Below, in pieces: positions 37,380 to 45,781 of a stretch of DNA of 64,000 bases. The DNA is from CAYTLW01 sp964438735 (GTDB taxonomy: Bacteria > Myxococcota_A > UBA9042), in the NCBI GenBank assembly GCA_964438735.1, contig CAYTLW010000029.1:1-64000 (forward strand). The letters run 5' to 3'. The notes beneath the pieces are model-generated. The model made no database searches, was not told the DNA's origin, and saw only the letters and a list, made by a program, of their open reading frames with translations. Position 1 is the stretch's first letter. Each line of letters opens with the position of its first letter. A program made the position numbers and the translations under genes.

Positions 37380-39395
37380 CTACTGGCGGGTGCCCAGCAG
37401 GCGCCGCACGGCCGAGCGGAAGGTGGTCGCGCTGAAGCCGAGCTGCGGCACGAAGGCGTGGCCGTTGATGAATACCGAAGGCGTGCCCTTGACCTTCAGG
37501 CCCGCGCCGATGCCCTTTTCGCGCTCGACGGCGGCCTTGTAGGCGCCCTCATCCAGCGCCTTGGCCAGCTTCTTGGCGTCGACGCCCACCTTGGCGGCCG
37601 TGGCCAGCAGACCGGCGCGATCGAGCTTGCTCTGGTCGGCCATGACGGCGGCCATGAACTCCCAGAACTTACCCTGCGCCAGGGCTCCCTTGCCCACCTC
37701 GGCGGCCATCTGCGCCTGCGGGTGGATGTCGCCCAGGGGGAAGTCCATCCAGGTCACCTTGATGCGCCCGGGGAACTCCTTCTCGATGGTCGCGATGTGC
37801 TGATCCAGGCGCGCGCAGAAGGGGCACTGCAGGTCCTGGAAGGTGACGATATGGATGGCCGCACCGGAGGGTCCGCGGGTGGCCGAACCGGTCACGTCGA
37901 TCTGCGCTGCCTTGGCGTCGAGCGAGTCGAGCAGTTTGCCCTCGCCCACCTGCTTGGCATAGAGCGTGTCCAGGCTCGTGCCCGCCTTGACCGTCGCCTC
38001 GGCCTTGGGCAGCTCTTCGTCGATCAGCGCGGCGATCTCGGCCTCGCCCTTGGCGCCGACCAGCTTGCGACCGTTGACGAAGATGATCGGCGTGCCGCGG
38101 GCGCCGAGCGCAGCGGCCTGCTCGATATCGGCCTGGATCCGCGGCTCCGCGCCGCGGGACGACATGGCGTTCTGGAACTGGGACGCGTCGAGGCCAGCCT
38201 GCGCCGCCTTGGAAGTCAGACCGTTCTGGCTCAGATCCGCCTGGCCCTCGAAGAGCGCATCGTGCAACTGCCAGAAGCGACCCTGGGCGCGCGCGGCTTC
38301 GGCCGCCATGGCGGCGTTCATGGCGTCGGAGTGGAAGGGCAGCGGGTTGTGCTTGAAGATGACGCGGATCTTGTCGCCGTACTTGGTCCTCAGCGTCTTG
38401 AGCGTGCCCTGCAGCTTCTTGCAGAAGGGGCACTGGAAGTCCTCGAATACCACCAGGGTCACCAGGGCATGCACGGGCCCGACGACGGGATCGTCGGGGC
38501 GTACAGCGACGCGCCAGACGATCTTGCTGTCAGCGTTCCCGTCGCCCACGCGCACCGGCTGGCCGACCTGGATGCCGCCCATGCCACCGCCGACGGGCAT
38601 GATCTGGGCGCTGGCCACGCCGCTCTTGCGCTCGACTTTGGCGGGTACCGGCATGGGCGGCGGCGCCTGGCCCTTGACCACGTACTTGTCGTACTCCGGC
38701 GCGCGTTTTTCGCTGTTGGCCGCCACCAGCTTGGCCATCACCTCGGCCCGCTTGGCGCCCGCCTTGGCCAGCTCGTCGTACCTGGCTACTTGCGATGAGA
38801 CCACCTTGGCCCACGCCTCGGCATCCTTGGCGCCCTGCAGCAGGCCGCCGTTGACGATGTAGGACGGCGTGCCGGTGACACCCAACGCGCCGGCGATGGC
38901 CACGTCGCGAGCGACCTCGTCGGCCACGACCTTGCTGGCCAGGGCGGTCTTGAACTTCTCGGCGTCGACGCCAGCGCCGGCCGCCCACTTGATGGCGGCT
39001 TCGCGATCGGGCTTGTCCAGGGTGTAGATGTGGTCGTAGAAGGCGCGCCACTTGCCCTGCTGGCGGGCGGCCACGGCGGCCTTGGCCAGGTCAACACTGC
39101 CCTCATGCACCTCGAGCGGCAGGTTCAGGATGCGCAGGCGCAGCTCGCCTTTGTGGGCCTCGGCCACCTTGAGCAGGTCGGCCGCGTTGGCCCGGCAGAA
39201 GGGGCACTGGTAGTCGATGAACGCCAGCACTTCGACCTTGGCATTGGTGGCGCCCAGGGACGGCCGATCCAGGCTGGCCGCGGCGCCCTTGGCGGCGGAG
39301 GCGGGCTTCTTCTTCTTGTCTCCGCAGCCCTGGGCGACCAGCGCCAGGCTGCACAGCATCAGCAGAGAAACCGGCCATGTCTTGTTGCTCATCAT
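37380..39395 (-). CDS. Lipoprotein with three DsbA-type thioredoxin domains
   Basis: A 671-aa protein with a lipoprotein signal ending 'LALVAQGC' (Cys24) and three DsbA-like domains in tandem, each with a CPFC active site (Cys64/67, 322/325, 524/527) and a cis-Pro motif ('TGTPSYIVNG', 'RGTPIIFVNG', 'KGTPSVFING'). This predicts a membrane-tethered thiol oxidase or isomerase acting on periplasmic or surface proteins. The start at 39395 follows GGAGG by seven bases; upstream in-frame codons would hide the lipobox. It is followed one base later by the Cys-free paralogue. The Cys-rich lipoproteins encoded in this window are plausible substrates. Confidence 0.92.
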   Translation of the reverse strand: MMSNKTWPVSLLMLCSLALVAQGCGDKKKKPASAAKGAAASLDRPSLGATNAKVEVLAFIDYQCPFCRANAADLLKVAEAHKGELRLRILNLPLEVHEGSVDLAKAAVAARQQGKWRAFYDHIYTLDKPDREAAIKWAAGAGVDAEKFKTALASKVVADEVARDVAIAGALGVTGTPSYIVNGGLLQGAKDAEAWAKVVSSQVARYDELAKAGAKRAEVMAKLVAANSEKRAPEYDKYVVKGQAPPPMPVPAKVERKSGVASAQIMPVGGGMGGIQVGQPVRVGDGNADSKIVWRVAVRPDDPVVGPVHALVTLVVFEDFQCPFCKKLQGTLKTLRTKYGDKIRVIFKHNPLPFHSDAMNAAMAAEAARAQGRFWQLHDALFEGQADLSQNGLTSKAAQAGLDASQFQNAMSSRGAEPRIQADIEQAAALGARGTPIIFVNGRKLVGAKGEAEIAALIDEELPKAEATVKAGTSLDTLYAKQVGEGKLLDSLDAKAAQIDVTGSATRGPSGAAIHIVTFQDLQCPFCARLDQHIATIEKEFPGRIKVTWMDFPLGDIHPQAQMAAEVGKGALAQGKFWEFMAAVMADQSKLDRAGLLATAAKVGVDAKKLAKALDEGAYKAAVEREKGIGAGLKVKGTPSVFINGHAFVPQLGFSATTFRSAVRRLLGTRQ

Positions 39396-39523
39396 CACTT
39401 TGCCTCCATTGGCGACTGGCGCGTAGGTATAGGGGCGCCCCGGTGACGGGTCAAGAGCGCACGCGCGCGAGCATGTCGCGACCACAGCCGACAACGCCGC
39501 AGGGTCGGCAGATCTTCCTTCGG

Positions 39524-40846
39524 TCAGCTCTTTGCATCCTGGCTATCGTCAGCTTCGTCGCGCAGTCGACGCCAGGTGGCCAGGCGCTCGGCGATGCGGG
39601 CTTCCTGGCCGTTGCCGCCGGGATGGTAGAATCGCTGTCCACGTAGAGAGTCCGGCAGATAGTGCTGCGGCGCCCAGCCACCTTCCTTGTGGGGGCTGAC
39701 ATAGTCGGCTCCCCAGCCCAGGTCGCGGGCGACGCGATTGGACGGATTTCGCAGGGTCGCCGGCACCGGCTGGCTGCCCGATCGACGGACGACGGCTGCG
39801 GCCTCGCCGAGCGCCCGATAGCTGGCGTTGGACTTGGGCGCGCAGGCCAGCCACGTGGTGGCGTGGGCCATGGCGATGCGCGACTCGGGCAGGCCCGTCA
39901 TCTCGTGCGACTGGGCGCAAGAGACGGCCAGGGGCAAGGCGCGCGGGTCGGCGTTGCCCACATCCTCGGCCGCGAAGACCATCAACCGCCGGCAGATCAC
40001 CCGGCCATCCTCGCCGGCCTCCAGCATGCGCGCCAGATAGTACAGCGCCGCGTCCGGGTCGGACCCGCGCAGCGACTTGATGAACGCCGACAGCAGGTGG
40101 AAGTGTTCGTCGCCGCGGCGATCGTAGCGCGGTCCGCCAGCCAACTGCAGGGCCAGGTAGCCATCCATGTCCACGCTTGGCGGTGCATCCGGCTCCGGGC
40201 CGGCGGCCTCCAGGGTGAATTCGGCGACCACCTCCAGGGCCGACAGGGCCCGCCGGGCATCGCCATCGGCCTCTTCGGCGATGCGGGCCAGCACGTCGTC
40301 GGCCACCTGCAGGCCGCTTTCGCCGTAGCCTTCGTCGCTGGCCAGGGCCCGGCGCAACAGCCCGACCAGGGCCTCCTCGCTCAGCGGCTTGACCAGCAAC
40401 AGGGCGCAACGGCTGAGCAGCGCGCTGTTGAGGCTGAAAGCCGGGTTCTCGGTGGTGGCGCCGACCAGGGCCACGGTGCCTGCCTCCACGTGGGGCAGAA
40501 ATGCATCCTGCTGCGCTTTGTTGAAGCGGTGGATCTCGTCCATGAAGAGCAGCGTCGGCCGCCCCAGGCGCAATTCGCCCTCAGCGCGTCCAACGATCTC
40601 GCGTACCTGCTTCACGCCCGCGAGTACCGCCGACATGGCCACGAACCGAGCCTTGCCATGGCGAGCGAAGAGGCGCGCGATGGTGGTCTTGCCGGTGCCG
40701 GGCGGCCCCCACAGGATCGCCGATGGCAGCCTCTCGGCCTGCAGGGCGCGACGGATGAATCCTTCCGGACCGGTCAGGTGCTCCTGGCCGACCACCTCGT
40801 CGAGGTCACGCGGTCGAAGGCGATCGGCGAGCGGCGCAGCCGTCAA
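39524..40846 (-). CDS. rarA: Replication-associated recombination protein RarA
   Basis: A 440-aa AAA+ ATPase (RarA/MgsA/WRNIP1 family) that acts at stalled replication forks. It starts with the family N-terminus 'LADRLRPRDLDEVVGQ', then Walker A 'GPPGTGKTT', 'LLFMDEIHRFNKAQQDAF', sensor 1 'GATTEN' and 'LSRCALL'. The C-terminal region contains 'RGSDPDAALYYLARML' and 'AEDVGNADP', diagnostic of RarA. The start codon is TTG, overlapping the UspA stop by four bases (TTGA); no ATG or GTG fits the family start, so expression probably relies on coupling. Confidence 0.93.
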   Translation of the reverse strand: MTAAPLADRLRPRDLDEVVGQEHLTGPEGFIRRALQAERLPSAILWGPPGTGKTTIARLFARHGKARFVAMSAVLAGVKQVREIVGRAEGELRLGRPTLLFMDEIHRFNKAQQDAFLPHVEAGTVALVGATTENPAFSLNSALLSRCALLLVKPLSEEALVGLLRRALASDEGYGESGLQVADDVLARIAEEADGDARRALSALEVVAEFTLEAAGPEPDAPPSVDMDGYLALQLAGGPRYDRRGDEHFHLLSAFIKSLRGSDPDAALYYLARMLEAGEDGRVICRRLMVFAAEDVGNADPRALPLAVSCAQSHEMTGLPESRIAMAHATTWLACAPKSNASYRALGEAAAVVRRSGSQPVPATLRNPSNRVARDLGWGADYVSPHKEGGWAPQHYLPDSLRGQRFYHPGGNGQEARIAERLATWRRLRDEADDSQDAKS

Positions 40847-41757
40847 TCCAGTGACCCCTCACGCAGGGTCAGCACGGGACAGCGGGCATGCTTGATGACG
40901 TGCTCGGCGACGCTGCCCATCAGGGTGTTGCGTACTGCGCTGCGGCCCACCGGCGGGATGATGATCAGGTCGGCCTTGGTGCGGTCGGCGTAGGCCATCA
41001 CGCCCGAACCCGGCTTGGTATCTTCGAGCAGTCGCCAGGCACAGGGCACCTTCTCGACGGTGTGCGCGGCGTCGCTCAGGCGAGCCTCCAGGCGCGAGCG
41101 CACCCGGTAGTAGAGGTCTTTGGGCAGCAGGATCTCGCCCTCGGGCGTATCGAGCACCTGCTGGTGGACCGGTTCGACCACGTGCAGCATCTCGAGCTTG
41201 CCACCAAACTCGGCGGTGAAGTTCTCGGCCGGCTCGATGCCGGCGGTGCCACCGGTATCGAAGTTCACCGGGTGCAGCACCTTGCCGAAGCCCGTCCAGT
41301 TCTGCATACGGGCGGCGAAGGCCTCGTTGCAGGTCAACACCGGCACGTTGGTCTCGCGCATGATGCGCGCCGTGGTCGAGTGCAGGATGCGCGCGGTGAA
41401 GTCGGCGTAGCCCTCTTGCGGGATGACCACCAGGTCGATGTCCAGGTCGTTGATCGCCCGTACAGCCAGGTCGAATGTGGAGCCAATCTGGGTCACGATG
41501 CCCGTGTTGACACCCAGGGCCTCCAGGTCCGAGGCGATCTCCTGCAAGACCGGCATGACCTGGTCCTGGGCCTGCTTGTCGATCAGGCCGCGCACCTTGG
41601 CCGCCTCGCCCTCGAGGTAGAAGAGATCACTGGAGCCGCGCACTGCGTGGAAGATGATCACCTTGGACGAGCAAACGCCCGAGATCACGGACAGCGGCTG
41701 GTAGCAAAGCTCAGGCTTGTCGGTGACGTCGGTCAGCAGCAGGATGCGATCGAACAT
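40843..41757 (-). CDS. Tandem universal stress protein (UspA) domains
   Basis: A 304-aa cytoplasmic protein with two Usp domains (about 1-150 and 155-304). Domain 2 ends with 'IIIPPVGRSAVRNTLMGSVAEHVIKHARCPVLTL', whose G-x9-G-[S/T] element is the ATP-binding motif of Usp proteins; domain 1 ends 'TNVPVLTC' with a weaker site, so one domain may be non-binding. GGAGG stands before the ATG, and a candidate promoter lies upstream. It is first in a minus-strand series with rarA, which overlaps its stop. Confidence 0.88.
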   Translation of the reverse strand: MFDRILLLTDVTDKPELCYQPLSVISGVCSSKVIIFHAVRGSSDLFYLEGEAAKVRGLIDKQAQDQVMPVLQEIASDLEALGVNTGIVTQIGSTFDLAVRAINDLDIDLVVIPQEGYADFTARILHSTTARIMRETNVPVLTCNEAFAARMQNWTGFGKVLHPVNFDTGGTAGIEPAENFTAEFGGKLEMLHVVEPVHQQVLDTPEGEILLPKDLYYRVRSRLEARLSDAAHTVEKVPCAWRLLEDTKPGSGVMAYADRTKADLIIIPPVGRSAVRNTLMGSVAEHVIKHARCPVLTLREGSLD

Positions 41758-41801
41758 GGCGTTCCTCCGTGGCCGATGGCCGCCCTTAGCGGGGTGTCCC
41801 G

Positions 41802-41830
41802 AAGCTAGATGCCGGTCTATGAAAGGTCAA
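41802..41830 (-). promoter_or_regulatory. Candidate promoter for UspA-rarA
   Basis: On the minus strand TTGACC (41830-41825) matches five of six -35 bases and is followed after 17 bases by TAGCTT (41807-41802), which matches only three of six -10 bases. Transcription would begin near 41795, about 38 bases before the UspA start. The region is divergent with the lipoprotein gene at 41925. Confidence 0.3.
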
Positions 41831-41924
41831 TGGGAGGCGGTTGGCCGGATGCCCTTGTGGTCGGCGTCCTGATTCTCGTAGCTTGGTGCCCGTCGACGTC
41901 GCCAAGTCGGTCCGTGGAGTGTGC

Positions 41925-42824
41925 ATGCGAGTCCTGGCTCCGATCCTGATCCTCGTGTTGGGCAGCGCCGCCCTGAGCGCCTGCGGCAACGAGTCGGGCG
42001 GCAAGGAAGACGCCGGCCCCAGCGGCGATGTCGAGGCCGAGGTGGTCGGTGGCGACACCCCCTTCGGCGCCGGCTGTATCGACAACGCCGATTGCGCGGC
42101 CGGCAAGGAAGACGCCGGCCCCAGCGGCGATGTCGAGGCCGAGGTGGTCGGTGGCGACACCCCCTTCGGCGCCGGCTGTATCGACAACGCCGATTGCGCG
42201 GCCGGGCTCTTCTGCATGCAGAGCGACTTCGCGCCCGGTGGCTGGTGCACGGTGTTCTGCGACGAAAAACTCCAGGGCGACCACTGCGTCGACCCGGCGC
42301 TGAAGGGCGTCGGCGCGTTGTGCATCAAGATGCCGGAGGGATTTCGCGGCCCGATCAAACCCTTCTGCGCCATGAAGTGCGACAACACCGCAGAGTGCAC
42401 GGCCGTGTGGAAGACCTGGGAGCGCTGCGCCAAGCCCTCCTACAAAAACGAGAATCTCTACAACGACCTGCCCACACGCGTCTGCGAGGCGCCCAGCGCG
42501 CACGGCCACAAGCGCGTCGATCCCCTGGCCTGCCAGTGGGAGGATCAGTACACGGCGCCCCGCTACAACGAGGCCAAACAGGTCTGCAAGGGCTACTGCA
42601 CATACCTGAAGTCCTGCCAGCTCTTCGACACCAAGACCCGCAAACTGGACTGCTGCAACTGGCACTGCTTCCAGAAGGCGACGCCCCAGGGCAAGGTGGA
42701 CGAGGACTTCATGAGCGAACTGAAGTGCTACACGCAGGCCTTCTACGTAGCCTACCGGGGCACCCCCCGCATCTGCACCGGACCGCCCAAAGACTGCGGC
42801 GATCCCGACCCGATGCATGACTGA
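41925..42824 (+). CDS. Cys-rich lipoprotein with internal exact duplication
   Basis: A 299-aa lipoprotein (signal ends 'GSAALSAC', Cys20). After the lipobox comes an Asp/Gly/Glu spacer containing a 34-residue unit ('GKEDAGPSGDVEAEVVGG' onward) repeated twice without a change, and then a disulfide-rich mature domain with about 20 cysteines, e.g. 'CDNTAECTAVW' and 'LDCCNWHCF'. No named domain is recognised. GTGGAG lies six bases before the ATG. It is probably surface-exposed, like the other acidic-spacer lipoproteins of the window; function unknown. Confidence 0.75.
   Translation: MRVLAPILILVLGSAALSACGNESGGKEDAGPSGDVEAEVVGGDTPFGAGCIDNADCAAGKEDAGPSGDVEAEVVGGDTPFGAGCIDNADCAAGLFCMQSDFAPGGWCTVFCDEKLQGDHCVDPALKGVGALCIKMPEGFRGPIKPFCAMKCDNTAECTAVWKTWERCAKPSYKNENLYNDLPTRVCEAPSAHGHKRVDPLACQWEDQYTAPRYNEAKQVCKGYCTYLKSCQLFDTKTRKLDCCNWHCFQKATPQGKVDEDFMSELKCYTQAFYVAYRGTPRICTGPPKDCGDPDPMHD
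41999..42202 (+). repeat. Perfect 102-bp tandem duplication
   Basis: Positions 41999-42100 and 42101-42202 are identical over 102 bases and encode the same 34 residues, so the reading frame is kept. Identity at every third codon position indicates either a very recent duplication or an assembly effect. Confidence 0.95.
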
Positions 42825-42920
42825 TTACATCGCCGCCACGGCACAATCGCCTTTCTGGCGAATCGCCGACGTTGTGGCACGTTGACACTGCCAGACTGGA
42901 ACCTCACCCAGGAGTTCACC

Positions 42921-43538
42921 ATGCGCATCGCCATCATCACCTCCCTGGTCGCGGCCACCCTCTTTGCGGCCGCCCCGGCCGAAGCCATCGACATCTACAT
43001 CAACGGCAAGCGGGCCACCGGATTGGTCAACGCCGATCTGCTGCACTGCGAGGTGAAGTTCGATGCGCGGGGCAACCTGCACATCCTGTCGCCGGGCTAC
43101 AACGTCGTGCTCGACAAGACCGGCAAGCCGGTGCGCGTGGTCGGCAGCTCGGACTTCAAGGCCGTGGGCGCCAAGGCCGCCAAACCCAAGACCCGCTACG
43201 TGCTGGTCTACCAGCCCAACCCGAAGGTGGGCTTCACCTTCGACATCCAGATCAACAACAAACCCTTCCGCAAGATCGGATTGCAGACCGGTCCATTTAC
43301 GGTCGGCCTGGGCACGACCTTCCATGCCGGTGCCAACGCCCTCAAGGTGACCGGCAAACCGGCCGGCACGCCGGCGCCCGGCGGCACCGAGGCCGACGTG
43401 GTCAAGCTGGTGATCTACAGCGGCATCGAGCTGCCTGACGGCACCTTCAAGGCCAAACATCCGCCCGTCTGGCAGCTGGTCCGGGCCGCGATCGATCGTC
43501 AGCCGGTGCAGCGCAGCACCACGATCATCGCTGAGTAG
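42921..43538 (+). CDS. Exported 205-aa protein of unknown function
   Basis: It has a clear signal peptide ending 'AAAPAEA', leaving a mature protein that begins 'IDIYINGKRATGLV'. The mature part is predicted to be beta-rich with a single Cys and a Pro/Gly hinge ('KPAGTPAPGGTEAD'). No domain is recognised. GGAG stands seven bases before the ATG. It lies between a Cys-rich lipoprotein and epmA without overlap; its function cannot be inferred from position. Confidence 0.7.
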   Translation: MRIAIITSLVAATLFAAAPAEAIDIYINGKRATGLVNADLLHCEVKFDARGNLHILSPGYNVVLDKTGKPVRVVGSSDFKAVGAKAAKPKTRYVLVYQPNPKVGFTFDIQINNKPFRKIGLQTGPFTVGLGTTFHAGANALKVTGKPAGTPAPGGTEADVVKLVIYSGIELPDGTFKAKHPPVWQLVRAAIDRQPVQRSTTIIAE

Positions 43539-43549
43539 CGGAACCCACC

Positions 43550-44716
43550 TTGACCACCGGTCGCGTGCTCGCCGTCGACGAGCAGGGCGCGGTCGCCCTC
43601 TGGCAGGGTGGCCGGGTGCTGGCCATCGCCGCCGCGGAAGCTCACAGGACGCTGCAATCTGGCGACCTGGTGCGAGTGGATGGCGACCGGCTGCACCTGC
43701 TCCAACGGCCGCACGATCCAGCCCGGCATGGCCACCCCGATGGCGAGGTGGCGCGACTGGCGGCCGACCAGGGGCGGGTCTACGGAGCCTTGCGCGAGCG
43801 GGCGGCGGTGTTGCGAGCGGCGCGGGCATTCTTCGACGAGCGGGAGTTCATCGAGATCGAAGCCCCCGCCATGGCCACCAGCCCTGGATTGGAGGTGCAC
43901 CTGGACGCCGTCCGAGCAGATCTACGCCAGGGCATGGGCGGCGAAGCGACCACGCGCTGGCTGGTGACCAGTCCGGAGTACCACCTCAAGCGCCTCCTGG
44001 TGGGCGGCTTCGAGCGCATCTACAGCCTGGGGCGATCGTTTCGATCCGGCGAGCGCGGACACTGGCATAACCCGGAATTCACCATGGCCGAGTGGTACCG
44101 GGTGGACGCGCGTTACCCTGCCATCGTGGCCGATGTGGAGGGTCTGCTGGCGGCGGGCTGGCAGGCCATGTCGCCACACTTGTCGCCGACGCGACTCGAG
44201 CAGCTGGCGCCGCTGCGCCAGGCCCTGTCGCAGCCATCGATGACCCTGCCGTTTCGCCAGGCGCTGCGCGATTTCGGTGCCGGGAAGGTCGATGAATCCG
44301 ACGCCGAAGCCCTGGTGGCCGCGTTCGTCGAATATGTCGAACCGCGCCTGCCTGACGACCGGGTCGTGATCATCGATCGCTGGCCAATCTCCCTGGCTTC
44401 CCTGGCGCGTCCCTTCGCCGACGATCCGAACACCGCCGAGCGTTTCGAGGTCTACGTCTGCGGCGTCGAGCTGGCCAACGGCTTCACTGAATTGGTCGAT
44501 CCCCACGAACAGCGCCGCCGCTTCGAGGTCGACCTGGCCGAACGGGACCGCCTGGGCTTGCCTGCCTATCCGATCGACGAGCGCTTCCTGGCCGCTCTGG
44601 CCGAGGGCTGCCCACCGGCCGCCGGCGTCGCCCTGGGCATGGATCGCATGATCATGTTGTTGGGCGGCTACGACGCCATCGACCAGGTGATCGCCTTCCC
44701 TTTCGAACGCGCCTGA
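43550..44716 (+). CDS. epmA: EF-P lysine ligase EpmA (PoxA/GenX), class II LysRS-like
   Basis: A 388-aa protein related to the catalytic core of class II lysyl-tRNA synthetase but without the full anticodon-binding domain. Motif 2 is visible in 'FRSGERGHWHNPEFTMAEWY', motif 3 in 'ALGMDRMIMLL', and substrate-site residues in 'LVTSPEYHLKRLL' and 'GVELANGFTEL'. EpmA attaches beta-lysine to elongation factor P to relieve polyproline stalling. About 70 extra N-terminal residues form a small beta domain. The start is a TTG at 43550, with GTG 43565 as an alternative. EpmB and EF-P are not in this window. Confidence 0.88.
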   Translation: MTTGRVLAVDEQGAVALWQGGRVLAIAAAEAHRTLQSGDLVRVDGDRLHLLQRPHDPARHGHPDGEVARLAADQGRVYGALRERAAVLRAARAFFDEREFIEIEAPAMATSPGLEVHLDAVRADLRQGMGGEATTRWLVTSPEYHLKRLLVGGFERIYSLGRSFRSGERGHWHNPEFTMAEWYRVDARYPAIVADVEGLLAAGWQAMSPHLSPTRLEQLAPLRQALSQPSMTLPFRQALRDFGAGKVDESDAEALVAAFVEYVEPRLPDDRVVIIDRWPISLASLARPFADDPNTAERFEVYVCGVELANGFTELVDPHEQRRRFEVDLAERDRLGLPAYPIDERFLAALAEGCPPAAGVALGMDRMIMLLGGYDAIDQVIAFPFERA

Positions 44717-44731
44717 AGCGCCATCAACAAC

Positions 44732-44776
44732 CTGGCGCGCGCCCCTCTCTTGACGGAGGGGCACCCAGCGCGCTAG
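44732..44776 (+). terminator. Nested hairpin between epmA and ferredoxin
   Basis: An outer 9-bp stem with one G-U pair (44732-44740 with 44768-44776) encloses a perfect 7-bp stem, GCCCCTC (44741-44747) with GAGGGGC (44756-44762), around an 8-nt loop. It begins 15 bases after the epmA stop and ends 75 bases before the ferredoxin start. It could end epmA transcription or act in the ferredoxin leader; no U-tract follows. Confidence 0.45.
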
Positions 44777-44851
44777 TTGACCACGACCGGGTGCCGCACT
44801 GGCAACCCGGGCGCGCGAGCAGCCCACAAAGCGGCGTCAGGAGTCCAAGAT

Positions 44852-45205
44852 ATGGCGTATATCATCACGAAACTCTGCGTGGACTGTAAGGATACGGCCT
44901 GCGCCGATGTCTGCCCGGTCGAGTGCATCTACGAGTACAAAGGGGACGACAAGGCTTCGTTTCCCAACCAGCTGTACATCAACCCGGATGAGTGCATCGA
45001 CTGCACCAACTGCGAGCCGGCGTGCCCGTGGAAGGCCGTCTTCGAAGAGGACGAGGTGCCGGACGTGTTCGAGTCCGATATCGCGCTCAACCACAAGATG
45101 GTCGATCACGAGGAAGACTTCGAGGTCGCCGAGATCGAGAAGGGCGCCGCGCCGACCGCCGAGCAGGTCGAGGCGAACTTCGCCAAGTACAGCTACGAGC
45201 CCTAG
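44852..45205 (+). CDS. Two-cluster ferredoxin
   Basis: A 117-aa electron carrier with two Cys clusters. The first is 'CVDCKDTACADVCPVECI' and the second 'CIDCTNCEPACPWKAV'. In the first, the spacing around the second Cys resembles seven-iron ferredoxins of the FdxA type, where a [3Fe-4S] cluster is paired with a [4Fe-4S] one. The tail is acidic. AGGAG lies about eight bases before the ATG. Partners are unknown. It precedes a small membrane protein and mreC but does not overlap them. Confidence 0.92.
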   Translation: MAYIITKLCVDCKDTACADVCPVECIYEYKGDDKASFPNQLYINPDECIDCTNCEPACPWKAVFEEDEVPDVFESDIALNHKMVDHEEDFEVAEIEKGAAPTAEQVEANFAKYSYEP

Positions 45206-45265
45206 GGCGACGCTCAGCCCCGCCACCGTGGTGCCCCGGGGGCCGTTGCGCGCCGCGGTGCGACC

Positions 45266-45781
45266 ATGACCCTGCACGAGCCGGGCCCGGACGAGGCCAC
45301 CGTGATCGCGCCGGCAAGCGGCGCCGATCCGGTCGCACGCGCACGTCGCATGCTGCGCGTGCACTCGGTCTTCAACCTGGCGGCGATCATCTTCTACCTG
45401 GCCGGTGGCGCGTTCGCTACGGCGACCACCTACCTGCTCAACTACGAGGACTGGGTCTTCTACGCCCTGATGGGCCTGTGCACGGCCATCGTGCTGACCG
45501 CCTATGGCCGCCTGCACCCGACCACGGGCTGGCTGCGCCGCATCGCCACCTGGCTCTTCGCCGAAGCGGTGGTGCTGGCCTGGACGGCTCTGCTCTTCGA
45601 AAAGACCCTCAGCGGCTGGTCGGTGATCGGCGACCAGGTGGTGGAGCATGGCGCCCAGCCGGTGTTCTGGTTGCCGGTGTTATGCAACGCCGTCTGCGCC
45701 AGTTTGATGGCCTTCCACCTGCTCTTTGTGGCGCCCCGCGTCCGTCGTGAGCATCTGGCGGCACAGGAGCTGAGTCGCTGA
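45266..45781 (+). CDS. Four-helix membrane protein upstream of mreC
   Basis: A 171-aa protein with a hydrophilic N-terminus of about 35 residues and four hydrophobic helices (about 38-57, 62-80, 92-110 and 132-152). No motif is recognised. Its stop shares one base with the mreC start (TGATG), so the two are probably translated together. It may be an accessory to the elongation complex, but only the position suggests this. Confidence 0.7.
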   Translation: MTLHEPGPDEATVIAPASGADPVARARRMLRVHSVFNLAAIIFYLAGGAFATATTYLLNYEDWVFYALMGLCTAIVLTAYGRLHPTTGWLRRIATWLFAEAVVLAWTALLFEKTLSGWSVIGDQVVEHGAQPVFWLPVLCNAVCASLMAFHLLFVAPRVRREHLAAQELSR

